Shown piece after piece: positions 8,142 through 21,508 of a DNA stretch of 49,940 nucleotides. Source of the DNA: Pseudomonadota bacterium (GTDB taxonomy: Bacteria; Pseudomonadota; Gammaproteobacteria; Steroidobacterales; Steroidobacteraceae); the NCBI GenBank assembly GCA_021792555.1, contig JAJYUL010000025.1:1-49940 (forward strand), read 5' to 3'. The position numbers and the translations under genes are program-made. Each line of letters opens with the position of its first letter. Position 1 is the first letter of the stretch. The notes under the pieces are model-generated. The model was not told where the DNA came from and did not search any database. It worked only from the letters and a program-made list of their open reading frames with translations.

Positions 8142-8903
8142 TTACATGAATGCAGCGGTCAGCACGTAATCGAGCAGCAGCGTCATCACCGAGGAGGCCA
8201 CCACGGTGCGGGTGGTGGCGAGTCCGACGCCCTCGGCGGTCGGCTCGGCATGGTAACCCTCGTTGACCGCGATCAGGCTGACGACCGCGCCGAACACGAC
8301 GCTCTTGACGATCCCCTCGGTCACGTCCTTCAGGGCGAGCGCGCTCTGCGTCTGCGCCCAGAATATGCCGTGATCGACGCCCATCAGCTGCACGCCGATC
8401 AGCTGCGCTCCGTACAGGCCGATGACGTTGAACACCGCCGTGAGCAGCGGCACGGCGATCAGCCCGCCGAGAAAGCGCGGCGCAGCCACGTAGCGCATCG
8501 GGTCGACCGCCATCACCTCCATGGCGGTGAGCTGATCGGTGGCGCGCATCAGGCCGATTTCCGAGGTGAGCGCCGTACCGGCCCGCCCGGCGAACAGCAG
8601 CGCCGTCAGCACCGGACCGAGCTCCTTCAGCAGCGCGAGCGCCGCGGCCGTGCCGAGCGCCTCGGTGGCGCCGAAGCGGTTGAGCAGATCATATCCCTGC
8701 AGGCCGAGCACCATCCCGGTGAACAGCCCCGAGAGCATGATGATGATGAGCGAGCGGGCCCCGGCGTTGTAGATCTGCGCGATGATCAGGCGTGGGCGCG
8801 CGAGCGCCGGAATGCACGCTCTCAGCAGCCGCAGGAAGAACAGGCCCGTCAAGCCGGTCTTGCGCACCAGCTCCATCACGCCGGCCTTGGACGCGGCGCT
8901 CAT
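8142..8903 (-). CDS. mlaE: MlaE, permease subunit of the Mla transporter
   Basis: 253 residues with about five hydrophobic segments and the MlaE/TrbE permease signature: GMVLGLQGYDLLNRFGA, LKELGPVLTALLFAGRAGTALTSEIGLM, TEQL-like DQLTAMEVMAVDPMRYVAAPRFLGG. It forms the membrane core of the phospholipid ABC system with MlaF. The start overlaps the mlaF stop by 4 bp, and mlaD follows 15 bp later. Confidence 0.95.
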   Translation of the reverse strand: MSAASKAGVMELVRKTGLTGLFFLRLLRACIPALARPRLIIAQIYNAGARSLIIIMLSGLFTGMVLGLQGYDLLNRFGATEALGTAAALALLKELGPVLTALLFAGRAGTALTSEIGLMRATDQLTAMEVMAVDPMRYVAAPRFLGGLIAVPLLTAVFNVIGLYGAQLIGVQLMGVDHGIFWAQTQSALALKDVTEGIVKSVVFGAVVSLIAVNEGYHAEPTAEGVGLATTRTVVASSVMTLLLDYVLTAAFM

Positions 8904-9739
8904 CGGGAAGCCTCCAGCAGCTCAGCGGCGTAGTCGGCCGCCGGATAATGAAAGCGCACCGGTCCGTCGGCCGCGCCGGTCATGAACTGGCGCACCGTCG
9001 CGGAGTCGCTGCGCGCGAGCTCCGCGGGCGTGCCGGCGGCGACCACGCGTCCCTCGGAGAGCAGATAGCTGTAGTCGGCGATGCTCGAGATCTCCTGCAC
9101 GTCGTGCGAGACGACGACGCTCGTGATCTTCAGCGCGTCGTTCATCTGCTTGACGAGGCGCAGGATGACCCCGAGGGAGATCGGGTCGAGCCCGACGAAC
9201 GGCTCGTCGTAGATCAGCACCTCCGGGTCCATCACAATGGCCCGCGCGAGCGCCACGCGCCGCGCCATGCCGCCGGAGAGCTCCCCGGGCATCAGATGCG
9301 CCGCGCCCCGCAAACCCACCGCCTCGAGCTTGGTGAGCACCAGCTTGCGGATCAGCGGTTCGGGCAGATCCGTATGCTCGCGCACCGGGAATGCCACGTT
9401 CTCAAAGACGTCGATATCGGTGAGCAGCGCGCCGTTCTGAAAGAGCATGCCCATGCGCTGGCGCATGGCGTAGAGCTCGGTGCCGCCGAGCGTGCCGACG
9501 TCGCGGCCGAACACGGACACCAGCCCCCGATCGGCGTAGATCTGACCGGTGATCAGCCGCAGCAGCGTGGTCTTGCCCGTGCCGCTCGGCCCCATGACGG
9601 CGGTGATGAGGCCGCGGCGCGCTTGGATGTCCAGCCCGCTGAAGATCGGCCGGCCATCGACGGCGTAGTGCACGTCGCGCACGTCGATCACGGCATCGCC
9701 CGCCCCCGCCGGGGCGGAGGCAGTTTGTGAGTCGCTCAC
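8900..9739 (-). CDS. mlaF: MlaF, ATPase of the Mla phospholipid transporter
   Basis: 279-residue ABC ATPase. Walker A is GPSGTGKTT, the signature is LSGGMARRVALARAIV, Walker B is VLIYDEPFVGLDP, and the switch His is in VVVSHDV. It powers MlaE together with MlaB. It is the first gene of the minus-strand mlaFEDCB operon, 34 bp after the aldolase stop, so it could be read with fba or from its own start. Confidence 0.96.
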   Translation of the reverse strand: MSDSQTASAPAGAGDAVIDVRDVHYAVDGRPIFSGLDIQARRGLITAVMGPSGTGKTTLLRLITGQIYADRGLVSVFGRDVGTLGGTELYAMRQRMGMLFQNGALLTDIDVFENVAFPVREHTDLPEPLIRKLVLTKLEAVGLRGAAHLMPGELSGGMARRVALARAIVMDPEVLIYDEPFVGLDPISLGVILRLVKQMNDALKITSVVVSHDVQEISSIADYSYLLSEGRVVAAGTPAELARSDSATVRQFMTGAADGPVRFHYPAADYAAELLEASR

Positions 9740-9773
9740 GCGGCGTCCTTCCTCTGCGATCCCTGCGCGTCCA

Positions 9774-10793
9774 TCAGGCCGCCCGCTCCATATCGGGCGC
9801 GTAGCGGCCCTGGCTCGCCAGTCCGTTCAGGCGCGCGCGGCGCGCGAACTCCTGCTGGCCGGCCTTGAAGTCTGCGCTGCGGCCGCCCCAGGCCTGCAGC
9901 GCCGTCTCCTGCAGCGCCCGGCCGTAGCTGAAGGTGACCGACCAGGGCAGCGGCCCGGCACGGTTGATCAGCGACAGATGCAGCGTCGCCTCCGTGGGCG
10001 ACTGCCCGCCGGAGAGAAAGGCGATGCCGGGTACCGCCGGCGGCACATGGCGCTTCAGGCAGCGCACCGTGGCCTGGGCCACCGCCTCGGGGGCGGCGCG
10101 CTCGGGCGCCTTCTTGCCCGAGATGACCATATTGGGCTTGAGCACCATGCCCTCGAGATAGATGCGATGATCCTGCAGGCGCTTGAACACGCAGCTCAGC
10201 GTCGCGTCCGTCACCTCTTCGCAGCGCTCGATGGAATGATCCCCGTCCATCAGCACCTCCGGCTCGACGATCGGCACGATGTCGTTTTCCTGGCAGAGTG
10301 CCGCGTAGCGTGCGAGCGCATGCGCGTTCGCATCGATCGCAAACGCCGTGGGGATGCTCGCGGCGATATCGATCACGGCGCGCCACTTGGCGAAGCGCGC
10401 CCCGAGCTTGTGGTATTCCACGAGCCGCTCGCGCAGCCCGTCGAGCCCTTCGGTCACCGTCTCCCCGGGAAAGCCGGCGAGCGGCTTGGCGCCACGGTCG
10501 ACCTTGATGCCGGGAATGATGCCGTGATCGGCAAGGTACTGCGGGAACGGCGTGCCGTCGGCGGTCTTCTGGCGCAGCGTCTCATCGAACAGGATCACCC
10601 CGCTGATCGCCTCGCTCGCCCCCGGCGCGGTGAACAGCAGCTCGCGGTAGGCGCGCCGGTGCTCCTCGGTCGACTCGAGCCGGATGGCATCGAAGCGCTT
10701 ACGAATGGTTCCGGTGCTCTCGTCTGCGGCCAGGATCCCTTTGCCCTTGGCGACCATCGCCTGGGCAGTTCGAGCAAGCTCACTGCGATTCAT
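9774..10793 (-). CDS. class I fructose-bisphosphate aldolase
   Basis: 339 residues with the class I (Schiff-base) aldolase pattern: KGILAADESTGTI, RELLFTAP, GVILFDETL, GIIPGIKVDRGAKPLAGFPGETVTEGLDGLRERL, the active-site Lys in MVLKPNMVISGKK, and the closing GGQSPTEATLHLSLIN. The enzyme interconverts fructose-1,6-bisphosphate with glyceraldehyde-3-phosphate and dihydroxyacetone phosphate in glycolysis/gluconeogenesis. Most gammaproteobacteria rely on class II enzymes, so this eukaryote-like class I form is a lineage marker. It is divergent from the suf operon. Confidence 0.95.
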   Translation of the reverse strand: MNRSELARTAQAMVAKGKGILAADESTGTIRKRFDAIRLESTEEHRRAYRELLFTAPGASEAISGVILFDETLRQKTADGTPFPQYLADHGIIPGIKVDRGAKPLAGFPGETVTEGLDGLRERLVEYHKLGARFAKWRAVIDIAASIPTAFAIDANAHALARYAALCQENDIVPIVEPEVLMDGDHSIERCEEVTDATLSCVFKRLQDHRIYLEGMVLKPNMVISGKKAPERAAPEAVAQATVRCLKRHVPPAVPGIAFLSGGQSPTEATLHLSLINRAGPLPWSVTFSYGRALQETALQAWGGRSADFKAGQQEFARRARLNGLASQGRYAPDMERAA

Positions 10794-10904
10794 GACGTTT
10801 CTCCGCGACAGAATGGTTCGGCCGCACGCGCCGGTGGGTCGGCATCGCTTTAGCTGTGCGCCACGAGGCCCGGAAGGATACCAAATGACCCGACACGGCG
10901 GCGC

Positions 10905-10943
10905 TTGGTTCCCGGTGCAATTAGTACTAAACTAGTCCTAGTT
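10905..10943 (+). promoter_or_regulatory. suf operon promoter with overlapping palindromic operator
   Basis: A -35-like TTGGTT (10905-10910) and -10-like TAAACT (10928-10933) are 17 bp apart. The AT-rich stretch 10919-10943 covering the -10 contains the palindromes TAGTACTA and ACTAGT and a CTAGTCCTAG block, standing out from GC-rich surroundings. It resembles binding sites of Rrf2/IscR-type repressors and lies 15-40 bp before the Rrf2 gene. Autorepression is my inference. Confidence 0.6.
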
Positions 10944-10958
10944 CCAGAGGAAGCCCCC

Positions 10959-11444
10959 ATGGTCCGCATCAGCCGCCTCACTGACTACGCCACGGTGCTG
11001 CTCGCCGTGCTCGCCGCGCAACCGGAGCTCGTGCAGACGGCCGCCGCGCTCGCCGAGCAGACGCACATCGCCGCGCCCACCGTGAGCAAGCTGCTGAAGC
11101 AGCTGCAGCGCGCCGGACTCGTCAGCTCGACGCGCGGCCTGCACGGCGGGTATCAGCTCGCGCGTCCGGCGACGCAGATCAGCGCCGCGGCCATCCTCGA
11201 TGCGCTCGAGGGTCCGGTGGCGCTCACCGACTGCTCGGTGGCGCACGGGCAGTGCGAGATCGAGCAGAACTGCCGCGTCGGACACGTGTGGCAGCGGCTG
11301 AATCTGGCCATCCGGCGCTCGCTGTTCGACGTGAGCCTGGCGCAGCTCGCCGGCATCGACCCCATCCAGACACGCCTGCCGGTGCTCGAGCGCGACCTGA
11401 AGGCGGCCGTCGCCTCCACCTCGCTGCGCATTCCGGGCGCCTGA
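10959..11444 (+). CDS. Rrf2-family iron-sulfur-sensing regulator of the suf operon
   Basis: 161 residues. An N-terminal winged helix-turn-helix (LTDYATVLLAVLA...APTVSKLLKQLQRAGLVSSTRGLHGGYQLARP) is typical of Rrf2/IscR/SufR proteins. Three cysteines at 92, 99 and 105 (CSVAHGQCEIEQNC) match the cluster-binding triad. The start at 10959 has an AGAGGAAG Shine-Dalgarno. It heads the suf genes, so it most likely represses them when its cluster is loaded. Whether to call it IscR or SufR cannot be decided by eye. Confidence 0.93.
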   Translation: MVRISRLTDYATVLLAVLAAQPELVQTAAALAEQTHIAAPTVSKLLKQLQRAGLVSSTRGLHGGYQLARPATQISAAAILDALEGPVALTDCSVAHGQCEIEQNCRVGHVWQRLNLAIRRSLFDVSLAQLAGIDPIQTRLPVLERDLKAAVASTSLRIPGA

Positions 11445-11467
11445 TCGATTCCATCGGTTAACCGCAC

Positions 11468-12916
<1,449 letters not shown>

Positions 12917-12932
12917 CCCCAGGATCACACGC

Positions 12933-13678
<746 letters not shown>

Positions 13679-13682
<4 letters not shown>

Positions 13683-14961
13683 GCGCGGCGCTGCTGACCC
13701 GCCTGCAGGAGGAGTACGGCGCGGTGCGCGCGGCGCTGCCGGAGAGCGTGACGGCAGCCGGCCGGCGGCGCGAGGCGCTCGAGACGCTCTGCGCGCAGGG
13801 GCTGCCCGCCACGCGCGAGGAGAACTGGCGCTATACGAACCTGCGCGTCCTCGAGCGGGCCCGATTCGCGCCCGTGCAGGATCCCGCCGGGACGCTGCCG
13901 GCGCTTCCCGAGCCGCTCGAGGGCTTCGCGCGCTACGTGTTCGTCGATGGGCAGCTGCGCTCGAGCGCGGCTGCGCCGCACGGCGTGACGGTGCGCAGCC
14001 TGCGCTCGCAGGGCGCGGCCGGAGCCGGATGGGAGTTCGCCGCGGAGCTGCCCGAGGCGCGCCTCGCCCTGCTCAACGAGGCGTTCGCCACGGATGCCGT
14101 CTCGATCGAAGTTCCCGCCGAGAGCGCCGCCTGCGGCATCGAGCTGGTGTTCGTAGCCGCCGCCGCGGCGCAGCACGGCGCCTCCTACCCGCGCGTGCGG
14201 CTCGCTCTTCAGTCCGGCGCGCGCCTGAGCGTCGTGGAGCGGCACATTGGCGCGGCCGATTGCGCGAGCCTGGTCAACAGCGCGGTGCGGGTGGAGCTCG
14301 CCGCCAATGCCCACCTCACCCACTACCGCCTGCAGCACTGCGGCGCACGCGCGGCCTGGTTCGATACGCTCGCCGCGCAGCTCGGCGCCGAGGCCCACTA
14401 CGAGCTGCTCGCCGTCGGCACCGGCGCGCTCACCGCCCGCTCGAGCGTCCATGCGCGCCTCGCCGGTGCGGGCGCGCAGTTCACTCTGTCGGCCGCTGCG
14501 CTCGGTGAAGGACCGCAGAGCCAGGACATGTATGCCCTCAGCGAGCATCTCGCCGCGCGCACGCGTACTCTCGAGACGTTCCGCGGCATCGCCTCGGGCC
14601 GCTCCCGCGTGGCCTTCAACGGCAAGATCGCGGTGAGAGAGAGCGCGCGCGGCACCGATTCGCGTCAGTCGCTGCGCGGGCTGCTCGATGGCCCCGAGGC
14701 CGAGATCGACCTGCGGCCGCAGCTGGAGATCTACACCGATGAGGTGCGCTGCAGCCATGGGGCGACCGCCGGCAAGCTCGATGAGAACATGCTCTTTTAT
14801 CTGCTCTCGCGCGGCCTCGCCCCCGAAGTGGCCGGGCACCTGCTGAAGTGGGCGTTCCTCGAGGACGTGATCGCTCGCATCGGTCTTGCGGATCTGCGCC
14901 GGCAGATCGAGCTCGGACTCGCCGGCCAGCTGAGCGAGGCGGCCACGCTGAAGGAGCTCTT

Positions 14962-14965
<4 letters not shown>
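13679..14965 (+). CDS. sufD: SufD, Fe-S cluster scaffold subunit
   Basis: 428 residues. The N-terminal EENWRYTNLRVLER and the C-terminal core RCSHGATAGKLDENMLFYLLSRGL, including the conserved His used in cluster assembly, identify SufD. Its homology to the SufB C-terminal half is evident. It overlaps sufC (ATGA) and sufS (GTGA), so translation is probably coupled. The middle region is Ala/Arg-rich as elsewhere in this genome. Confidence 0.96.
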
Positions 14966-16649
<1,684 letters not shown>

Positions 16650-16658
16650 CCCGCGATC

Positions 16659-17210
16659 ATGCCTGGTTTCGACAGCGAACCGTTCGTCGTGCAGCGCGAA
16701 GTGCGCGCCGTCATCGTGCCGGCCGGCACCGAGGTGACTCTGCAGCCCGGCCAGTCCGGCTACATCACCCAGGCGCTCGGCGGCAGCTTCACCGTGTACA
16801 TCGAGGGCAATCTGCTGCGCATCAGCGGCGAGGACGCCGAGGCCATCGGCCGCGAGCCGGTCAAGCCGCCGGAGCTGCCGCCGAACGCCACCGAGGAGGA
16901 CGTCCGCCAGCTCGCCTGGGAGCAGATGCGCACCTGCTACGACCCGGAGATTCCGATCAACATCGTCGAGCTCGGCCTGGTCTACGACTGCCAGGTGCTG
17001 GCCAACGAGGATGGCACGCGCAGCGTCGAGGTGAAACTGACCCTCACCGCGCCCGGCTGCGGGATGGGCGAGATTCTGGTCGATGACGTGCGTGACAAGA
17101 TCGAACGAATCCCGACGGTGCGCGAAGCGCGCGTCGAGCTCACCTTCGATCCGCCGTGGAACCACAGCATGATGTCCGAAGCGGCGCGCCTGCAGACGGG
17201 GATGTTCTGA
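16659..17210 (+). CDS. sufT: SufT, DUF59/MIP18-type Fe-S maturation factor
   Basis: 183 residues. An N-terminal segment (REVRAVIVPAGTEVTLQPGQSGYITQALGGSFTVYI) is specific to the long SufT form. A DUF59 domain follows (AWEQMRTCYDPEIPINIVELGLVYDC, TLTAPGCGMGEILVDDVRDKI). SufT-like proteins assist transfer of clusters to target enzymes. The gene is co-transcribed with sufU (10-bp gap) and overlaps the Rieske gene (TGATG). Confidence 0.93.
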   Translation: MPGFDSEPFVVQREVRAVIVPAGTEVTLQPGQSGYITQALGGSFTVYIEGNLLRISGEDAEAIGREPVKPPELPPNATEEDVRQLAWEQMRTCYDPEIPINIVELGLVYDCQVLANEDGTRSVEVKLTLTAPGCGMGEILVDDVRDKIERIPTVREARVELTFDPPWNHSMMSEAARLQTGMF

Positions 17211-17521
17211 TGAGCTGGTTCGACGTGGGAGCGCAGGGAAGCCTCGCGCAGGACAAGCCGCTCGCGGCGGATCTGGACGGCCAGGCGGTGCTCGTGGTGC
17301 GCTGCGGCGAAGAGCTGCACGCGGTGGATGACCTGTGCACCCACGACGGCGAGCCGCTCGAGGGCGCCGAGGTCGAGTCCTGTCAGATCATCTGCCCGCG
17401 GCACGGGGCGCGCTTTTGCCTGCGCACCGGGGAGGCGCTCACGCCCCCGGCCTACGAGCCGCTGCGCACCTATGCGGTGCGCATCGAGAACGGCCGCATC
17501 CTGGTCGAACGCCCCGACTGA
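17210..17521 (+). CDS. Rieske-type [2Fe-2S] ferredoxin
   Basis: 103 residues. The Rieske motif is complete: Cys43-x-His45 (CTH) and Cys62-x2-His65 (CPRH). It resembles the small NirD/HcaC-like ferredoxins that deliver electrons to oxygenases. As the last gene of the suf run, with TGATG overlap to sufT, it may be an electron donor or cluster carrier in assembly. The start at 17210 is set by that overlap; the frame extends further upstream without a Shine-Dalgarno. Confidence 0.92.
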   Translation: MSWFDVGAQGSLAQDKPLAADLDGQAVLVVRCGEELHAVDDLCTHDGEPLEGAEVESCQIICPRHGARFCLRTGEALTPPAYEPLRTYAVRIENGRILVERPD

Positions 17522-17658
17522 ACCTGCGCGCGGCGGCGGCCCGATTGCCTCGGCGCCACCTGCCCGCAAGATCGTCCCGGCCGGCGCCGGAGACCGGCGG
17601 GGCGGCCGGGCGCAGCAATCGGCTGCTGCGCGCTCCTGGGGAGCCGTACAATATTCTG

Positions 17659-20580
17659 ATGCGTCTCTCCCGTCTGCTGGCGCTTGGCGCCCTCCTTTGC
17701 CTGTCCCTGCACCCGGCCGCCCGGGCCGGCGTCGCGCCGTTCGATCTGGCGGGACCGGACCTCGAGGTCACGGTCACCCGAGGACACGAAACGCTGCCGA
17801 TTGCCGCGGTGCCGAACCTGGCGGTCGGCGATCAGCTGTGGATCCGCGCCGATCTGCCGCGCACCCAGTCAGAGCACTACCTGCTGATCGTGGCGTTCCT
17901 GCGCGGCGCCACGAACCCGCCCCCGGAGAGCTGGTTCCACAGCTGCGCGACCTGGGAGCGGGGATGCGCGCGCAAGGGCATGCTGCTGCGGGTGCCCCGG
18001 GGAGCCGGGCAGGTGCTCGTGTTTCTCGCTCCCGAGACCAACGGGGACCTCAGGACGCTGATCGGCGCCGTGCGCGGGCGGCCGGGCGCCTTCGTGCGCA
18101 CCTCCCAGGACCTGAACCAGGCGACTCTCGACATCTCGCGCCTCGACCGCTATCTGCGCGTGGTGCAAACGCTCGGTGAGCACGCGCCGCAGAGCCTGCC
18201 CGATGCCGCGCCGAAACTCGCCCGCAGCCTTGCGATCAAGGTGAACGCGAAGTGTCTGCAGCGCATTCCGCAGCTGCAGGCTCCCTGCCTCATGCGCGGC
18301 GGCCAGTCGCTCATCCTCAACGACGGCCACAGCACCTCGATCGTCGAGGCGCTCACCTCCGGCCCGGCCGCCGCCCTGGCGATGGAGGCGAGCTACACCC
18401 CGCAGCTGAGCTACGGCTACTACAGCCCGTACATCGCTTCCGTGCTCGACATCGCGCACATCTTCAGCTCCTTCACCACCGCGCATTATCAATACATTCC
18501 GGCGCTCGCGGCCCAGAGCGGAGACGTGCTGTCGCTGACGCTGAACACGCCGCCCTCGTTCCACGACCCGAAGTCGGTGCTGGTGACCGCCTTGCCGGCG
18601 ATCGAGGCTTCGCAGCTGCCGCCGCTGCACGCCGTGCACCTGAAGGAGCGCCTCTGCGTGCGCAGAAGGCCGCTCGTGCTGCCGGTGGAAGGAGCGCCAC
18701 TGGTCTTTTCAACGAACTACGCGCACAGCATGACGCTGCGGCTGACCGGCAGCAACGGCAGGACGATCACGCTGCCCACACGGGCGAACGCGCAGCTCGG
18801 CGGCTTCGTCGTCGACACCGGGCCCATCGCGCGGATGCACTTCGGCAAGAGCGTAGTCGGCGTGCTGCGCGGCGACTGGGGCTTTACCCCGTACGTCGGC
18901 CCGCGCTTCCAACTGGAGAATGCTCGCACCGCAGGGTGGTCGCTCACGCCGCCCGATGACGACGCGGTGATCGTGGGCAGGCAGGACACGATCGATCTCA
19001 CCGCCCCCGGGGTGAGCTGTATCGAGGGCATCGAGCTGCGCGATGCGGCCGGCACGGTGATCAACACGCAATGGAAACCCACGCATCCGAACGAGGTGCA
19101 GGTTCAGCTGCCGTTGCAGCATGCGCAGCCCGGACCGCTGACGGTGATCGTGCGCCAGTTCGGACGGCGCGCGCGCGTGAGCGTGCCGCTCGAGGCGTAC
19201 TCGGAGCCTGCAAGCCTCGATCGTTTCGTGCTGCACGCCGGCGACAGCCAGGGTGTCCTCAAAGGCAGCCGCCTCGATGAGGTGGCGGGCCTCACAGTCG
19301 ATGGTGTCGCCTTCCTCCCCGGAGCGCTCTCGACGCAACAGGGCGTCGATCAGCTCACCGTGACGGCCGCGAACCCGCAGGCGGCGGCGCAGCTGAAGCA
19401 GGGCGAGGCGGGTCTGGCCTCGGTCAGGCTCAAAGATGGCCGCGTCCTGATGCTGCACAGCGTCATCGCCGCTGCCCGCCCCAGCGTGACGCTCATCGCC
19501 ATGAGCGTGTACCCGTCACCGTCGGGCACGCCCAGCCACATCGAGCTGGTGAGCGGCAACGAGCTGCCCCAGCACGCGCAGCTGACGTTTTCCGTACGCG
19601 CCAAGTGGCCCGCCGCCTTCGGGCGCAATGAGTCGCTCGAGGTCGCCACGGCGGACGGCTCGTACTCGAGCATCCTCAGCCTGAGCAATGGCGGCATCAC
19701 ACTCGAGAACCAGCGGGTCGCCATCGCGACGCTCGATCCCGCCCGGGCGTTCGGGCCCTCGGCCTTCGGGCCGCTGCGGTTTCGGGTGATCGATCATGGC
19801 GTGGCGGGCAGCTGGCAGCCGCTCGCCACGCTGGTGCGTCTGCCGCGGCTGAGAAAGCTCGTGTGCCCGGCGACACCCAAGCTCGCCTGCAAGCTCTCCG
19901 GGTCGGACCTCTTCCTGCTCGATGAGATCGCCAGCGACCCCGCCTTGCGGCACGCGGTGCAGGTTCCCGACGGCTTCCCGGGATATGCGCTGCCGGTGCC
20001 GCACCCGCGAGACGGGATGCTCTACGTGAAGCTCAGGGACGATCCCTCGGTGATCAATCTGGCAACCCTTGTCGTGCGGCAGCTGCGCTCGCCTCACAAA
20101 GCGCCTGCGCACGCGAGCGCCCGCCACGTGGCCGCCGCGAAGCGGAACGTCAAAGCAGGCAAGAGGCCCCCGTCGATGACAGCGGCCGCAGCGGCGGCCG
20201 AGCCCGCAACGCGCGCGCCGCTCAAGACGCCGCGGACTGCCTCCTTGGGGGCATCACCGAAGCCGCCGCCCGCAGGGCTCGCGCCACCGCAGACGGCTTC
20301 CGCGCGCAAAGCCGCCGCGGCGAGCGCCAACTCGGGCGCCCGGCACGCCGCGGCGATGAAGCCGGGAGCCAACAGGGGCACAGCAACCACGCAACCGCAC
20401 ACAGCGAGCGCGGCGGCCCCTCCTGCAACCAGCGCTCCGGTCAAGACTCCGAGGAGCGCATCGGCCTCGGGGACATCGCCCGCGCGCGCACCGTCCGGCC
20501 CCGCATCGACCCAGAAGCGCTCCCCGAGCGGACCTGCCTCCCGGGCGACACCCAAGGCCGCACCGTCTCAACCGAGCTGA
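17659..20580 (+). CDS. large exported protein of unknown function with basic Ala/Pro tail
   Basis: 973 residues; I do not recognise the family. A Sec signal peptide (MRLSRLLALGALLCLSLHPAARA) is followed by about 780 residues of beta-rich sequence without a known motif. A few cysteines occur in pairs (WFHSCATWERGC; CPATPKLAC), compatible with disulfides in the periplasm or at the surface. The last ~170 residues are low-complexity Ala/Pro/Ser/Lys/Arg, with a repeated APxKTPRxAS unit. The start ATG 17659 begins at the signal peptide. A TACAAT stretch lies just upstream. The frame is open further upstream, through the preceding 137-bp gap, but that part lacks protein-like composition. It looks like a single-gene unit between suf and the phosphatase. 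Confidence 0.85.
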   Translation: MRLSRLLALGALLCLSLHPAARAGVAPFDLAGPDLEVTVTRGHETLPIAAVPNLAVGDQLWIRADLPRTQSEHYLLIVAFLRGATNPPPESWFHSCATWERGCARKGMLLRVPRGAGQVLVFLAPETNGDLRTLIGAVRGRPGAFVRTSQDLNQATLDISRLDRYLRVVQTLGEHAPQSLPDAAPKLARSLAIKVNAKCLQRIPQLQAPCLMRGGQSLILNDGHSTSIVEALTSGPAAALAMEASYTPQLSYGYYSPYIASVLDIAHIFSSFTTAHYQYIPALAAQSGDVLSLTLNTPPSFHDPKSVLVTALPAIEASQLPPLHAVHLKERLCVRRRPLVLPVEGAPLVFSTNYAHSMTLRLTGSNGRTITLPTRANAQLGGFVVDTGPIARMHFGKSVVGVLRGDWGFTPYVGPRFQLENARTAGWSLTPPDDDAVIVGRQDTIDLTAPGVSCIEGIELRDAAGTVINTQWKPTHPNEVQVQLPLQHAQPGPLTVIVRQFGRRARVSVPLEAYSEPASLDRFVLHAGDSQGVLKGSRLDEVAGLTVDGVAFLPGALSTQQGVDQLTVTAANPQAAAQLKQGEAGLASVRLKDGRVLMLHSVIAAARPSVTLIAMSVYPSPSGTPSHIELVSGNELPQHAQLTFSVRAKWPAAFGRNESLEVATADGSYSSILSLSNGGITLENQRVAIATLDPARAFGPSAFGPLRFRVIDHGVAGSWQPLATLVRLPRLRKLVCPATPKLACKLSGSDLFLLDEIASDPALRHAVQVPDGFPGYALPVPHPRDGMLYVKLRDDPSVINLATLVVRQLRSPHKAPAHASARHVAAAKRNVKAGKRPPSMTAAAAAAEPATRAPLKTPRTASLGASPKPPPAGLAPPQTASARKAAAASANSGARHAAAMKPGANRGTATTQPHTASAAAPPATSAPVKTPRSASASGTSPARAPSGPASTQKRSPSGPASRATPKAAPSQPS

Positions 20581-20787
20581 TGGCCTACGACCGCTCTGCG
20601 CGCCGCTGCGCATCGCGCACCGATACTGCTCGACGGTTCGGGCCGACGGAATCGAGAGCATCCTGCCTCTCTCCATCGTGCGCACAGGCCGCCGAGCGCC
20701 GCACCAACCTGCCGCCGGCGGCAAAGCCGTGCAGACCGCCCGCCTGCGCCCGCAGTATCCTTCACGAAACCAACCACCCGCCGGCTC

Positions 20788-21441
20788 ATGAATCTCCTTT
20801 TTGATCTGGATGGAACGCTCACCGATCCGGAAACCGGGATCACGCGATGCCTGGTGCACGCCCTCGAGCAGCTCGGAATCGCCGCACCGGACCGCACGCA
20901 CCTTCGGCGCTACATCGGACCGCCGCTGCGCTCGGCCTTCGCAGAGTTGCTCGGCAGCGCAGACAGCGCGCTCATCGAGCGCGCGGTGGCGCTCTATCGG
21001 GAGCGCTTCGGGCAGGTGGGGATGTTCGAGAACGAACTGTACCCGCAGGCGGCCGAAAGCCTCGCGGAACTCACCGCATCCGGACACCGGCTGTTCGTAG
21101 CGACGGGAAAAGCCGAAGTCTACGCGCAACGCATCGTGGAGCACTTCGGGCTCTCAGAGTACTTCGTGAAGGTGTATGGCGCGGCGCTCTCGGGCGAGGG
21201 CTCGCACAAGAGGGAGCTGCTCGCGCGCCTCGTGGCCGCTGAACGGATCGAACCGGCCCGCTCGCTCATGATCGGGGACCGGGACATTGACGTCACCGGG
21301 GCGCGAGCCAACGGAATGAGAAGTATCGGCGTGCTGTGGGGATTTGGGACGGCAGAGGAGCTCTCCGGCGCGAACCGCCTAGTGCGGACGTGGCCGGAGC
21401 TGCTGCGCGCGGTTGCGGGAATGGCCCAACCGGCTCTCTGA
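20788..21441 (+). CDS. HAD-family hydrolase, phosphoglycolate phosphatase-like
   Basis: 217 residues. HAD motif I is FDLDGTLTD (Asp6 nucleophile, Asp8), motif II FVATGK, motif III Lys in GSHKRELLARL, motif IV IGDRDIDVTGA. The cap domain between motifs I and II is the small helical type of Gph/PgmB proteins. Substrate cannot be told; phosphoglycolate from DNA repair or another small sugar phosphate is likely. No strong Shine-Dalgarno precedes the start, so it might use a codon further upstream. Confidence 0.9.
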   Translation: MNLLFDLDGTLTDPETGITRCLVHALEQLGIAAPDRTHLRRYIGPPLRSAFAELLGSADSALIERAVALYRERFGQVGMFENELYPQAAESLAELTASGHRLFVATGKAEVYAQRIVEHFGLSEYFVKVYGAALSGEGSHKRELLARLVAAERIEPARSLMIGDRDIDVTGARANGMRSIGVLWGFGTAEELSGANRLVRTWPELLRAVAGMAQPAL

Positions 21442-21508
21442 TGAGCGAGCGCACCGACACAGCCGCCCGGGCGATGCGCGCGGACAGTCCCGCTCCTCGT
21501 TGATGCCG

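Noticed and set aside
9736-10386. Frame on the minus strand overlapping the aldolase in another phase
   Set aside because: The class I aldolase in the same region has all family motifs at full length; the other phase has none.
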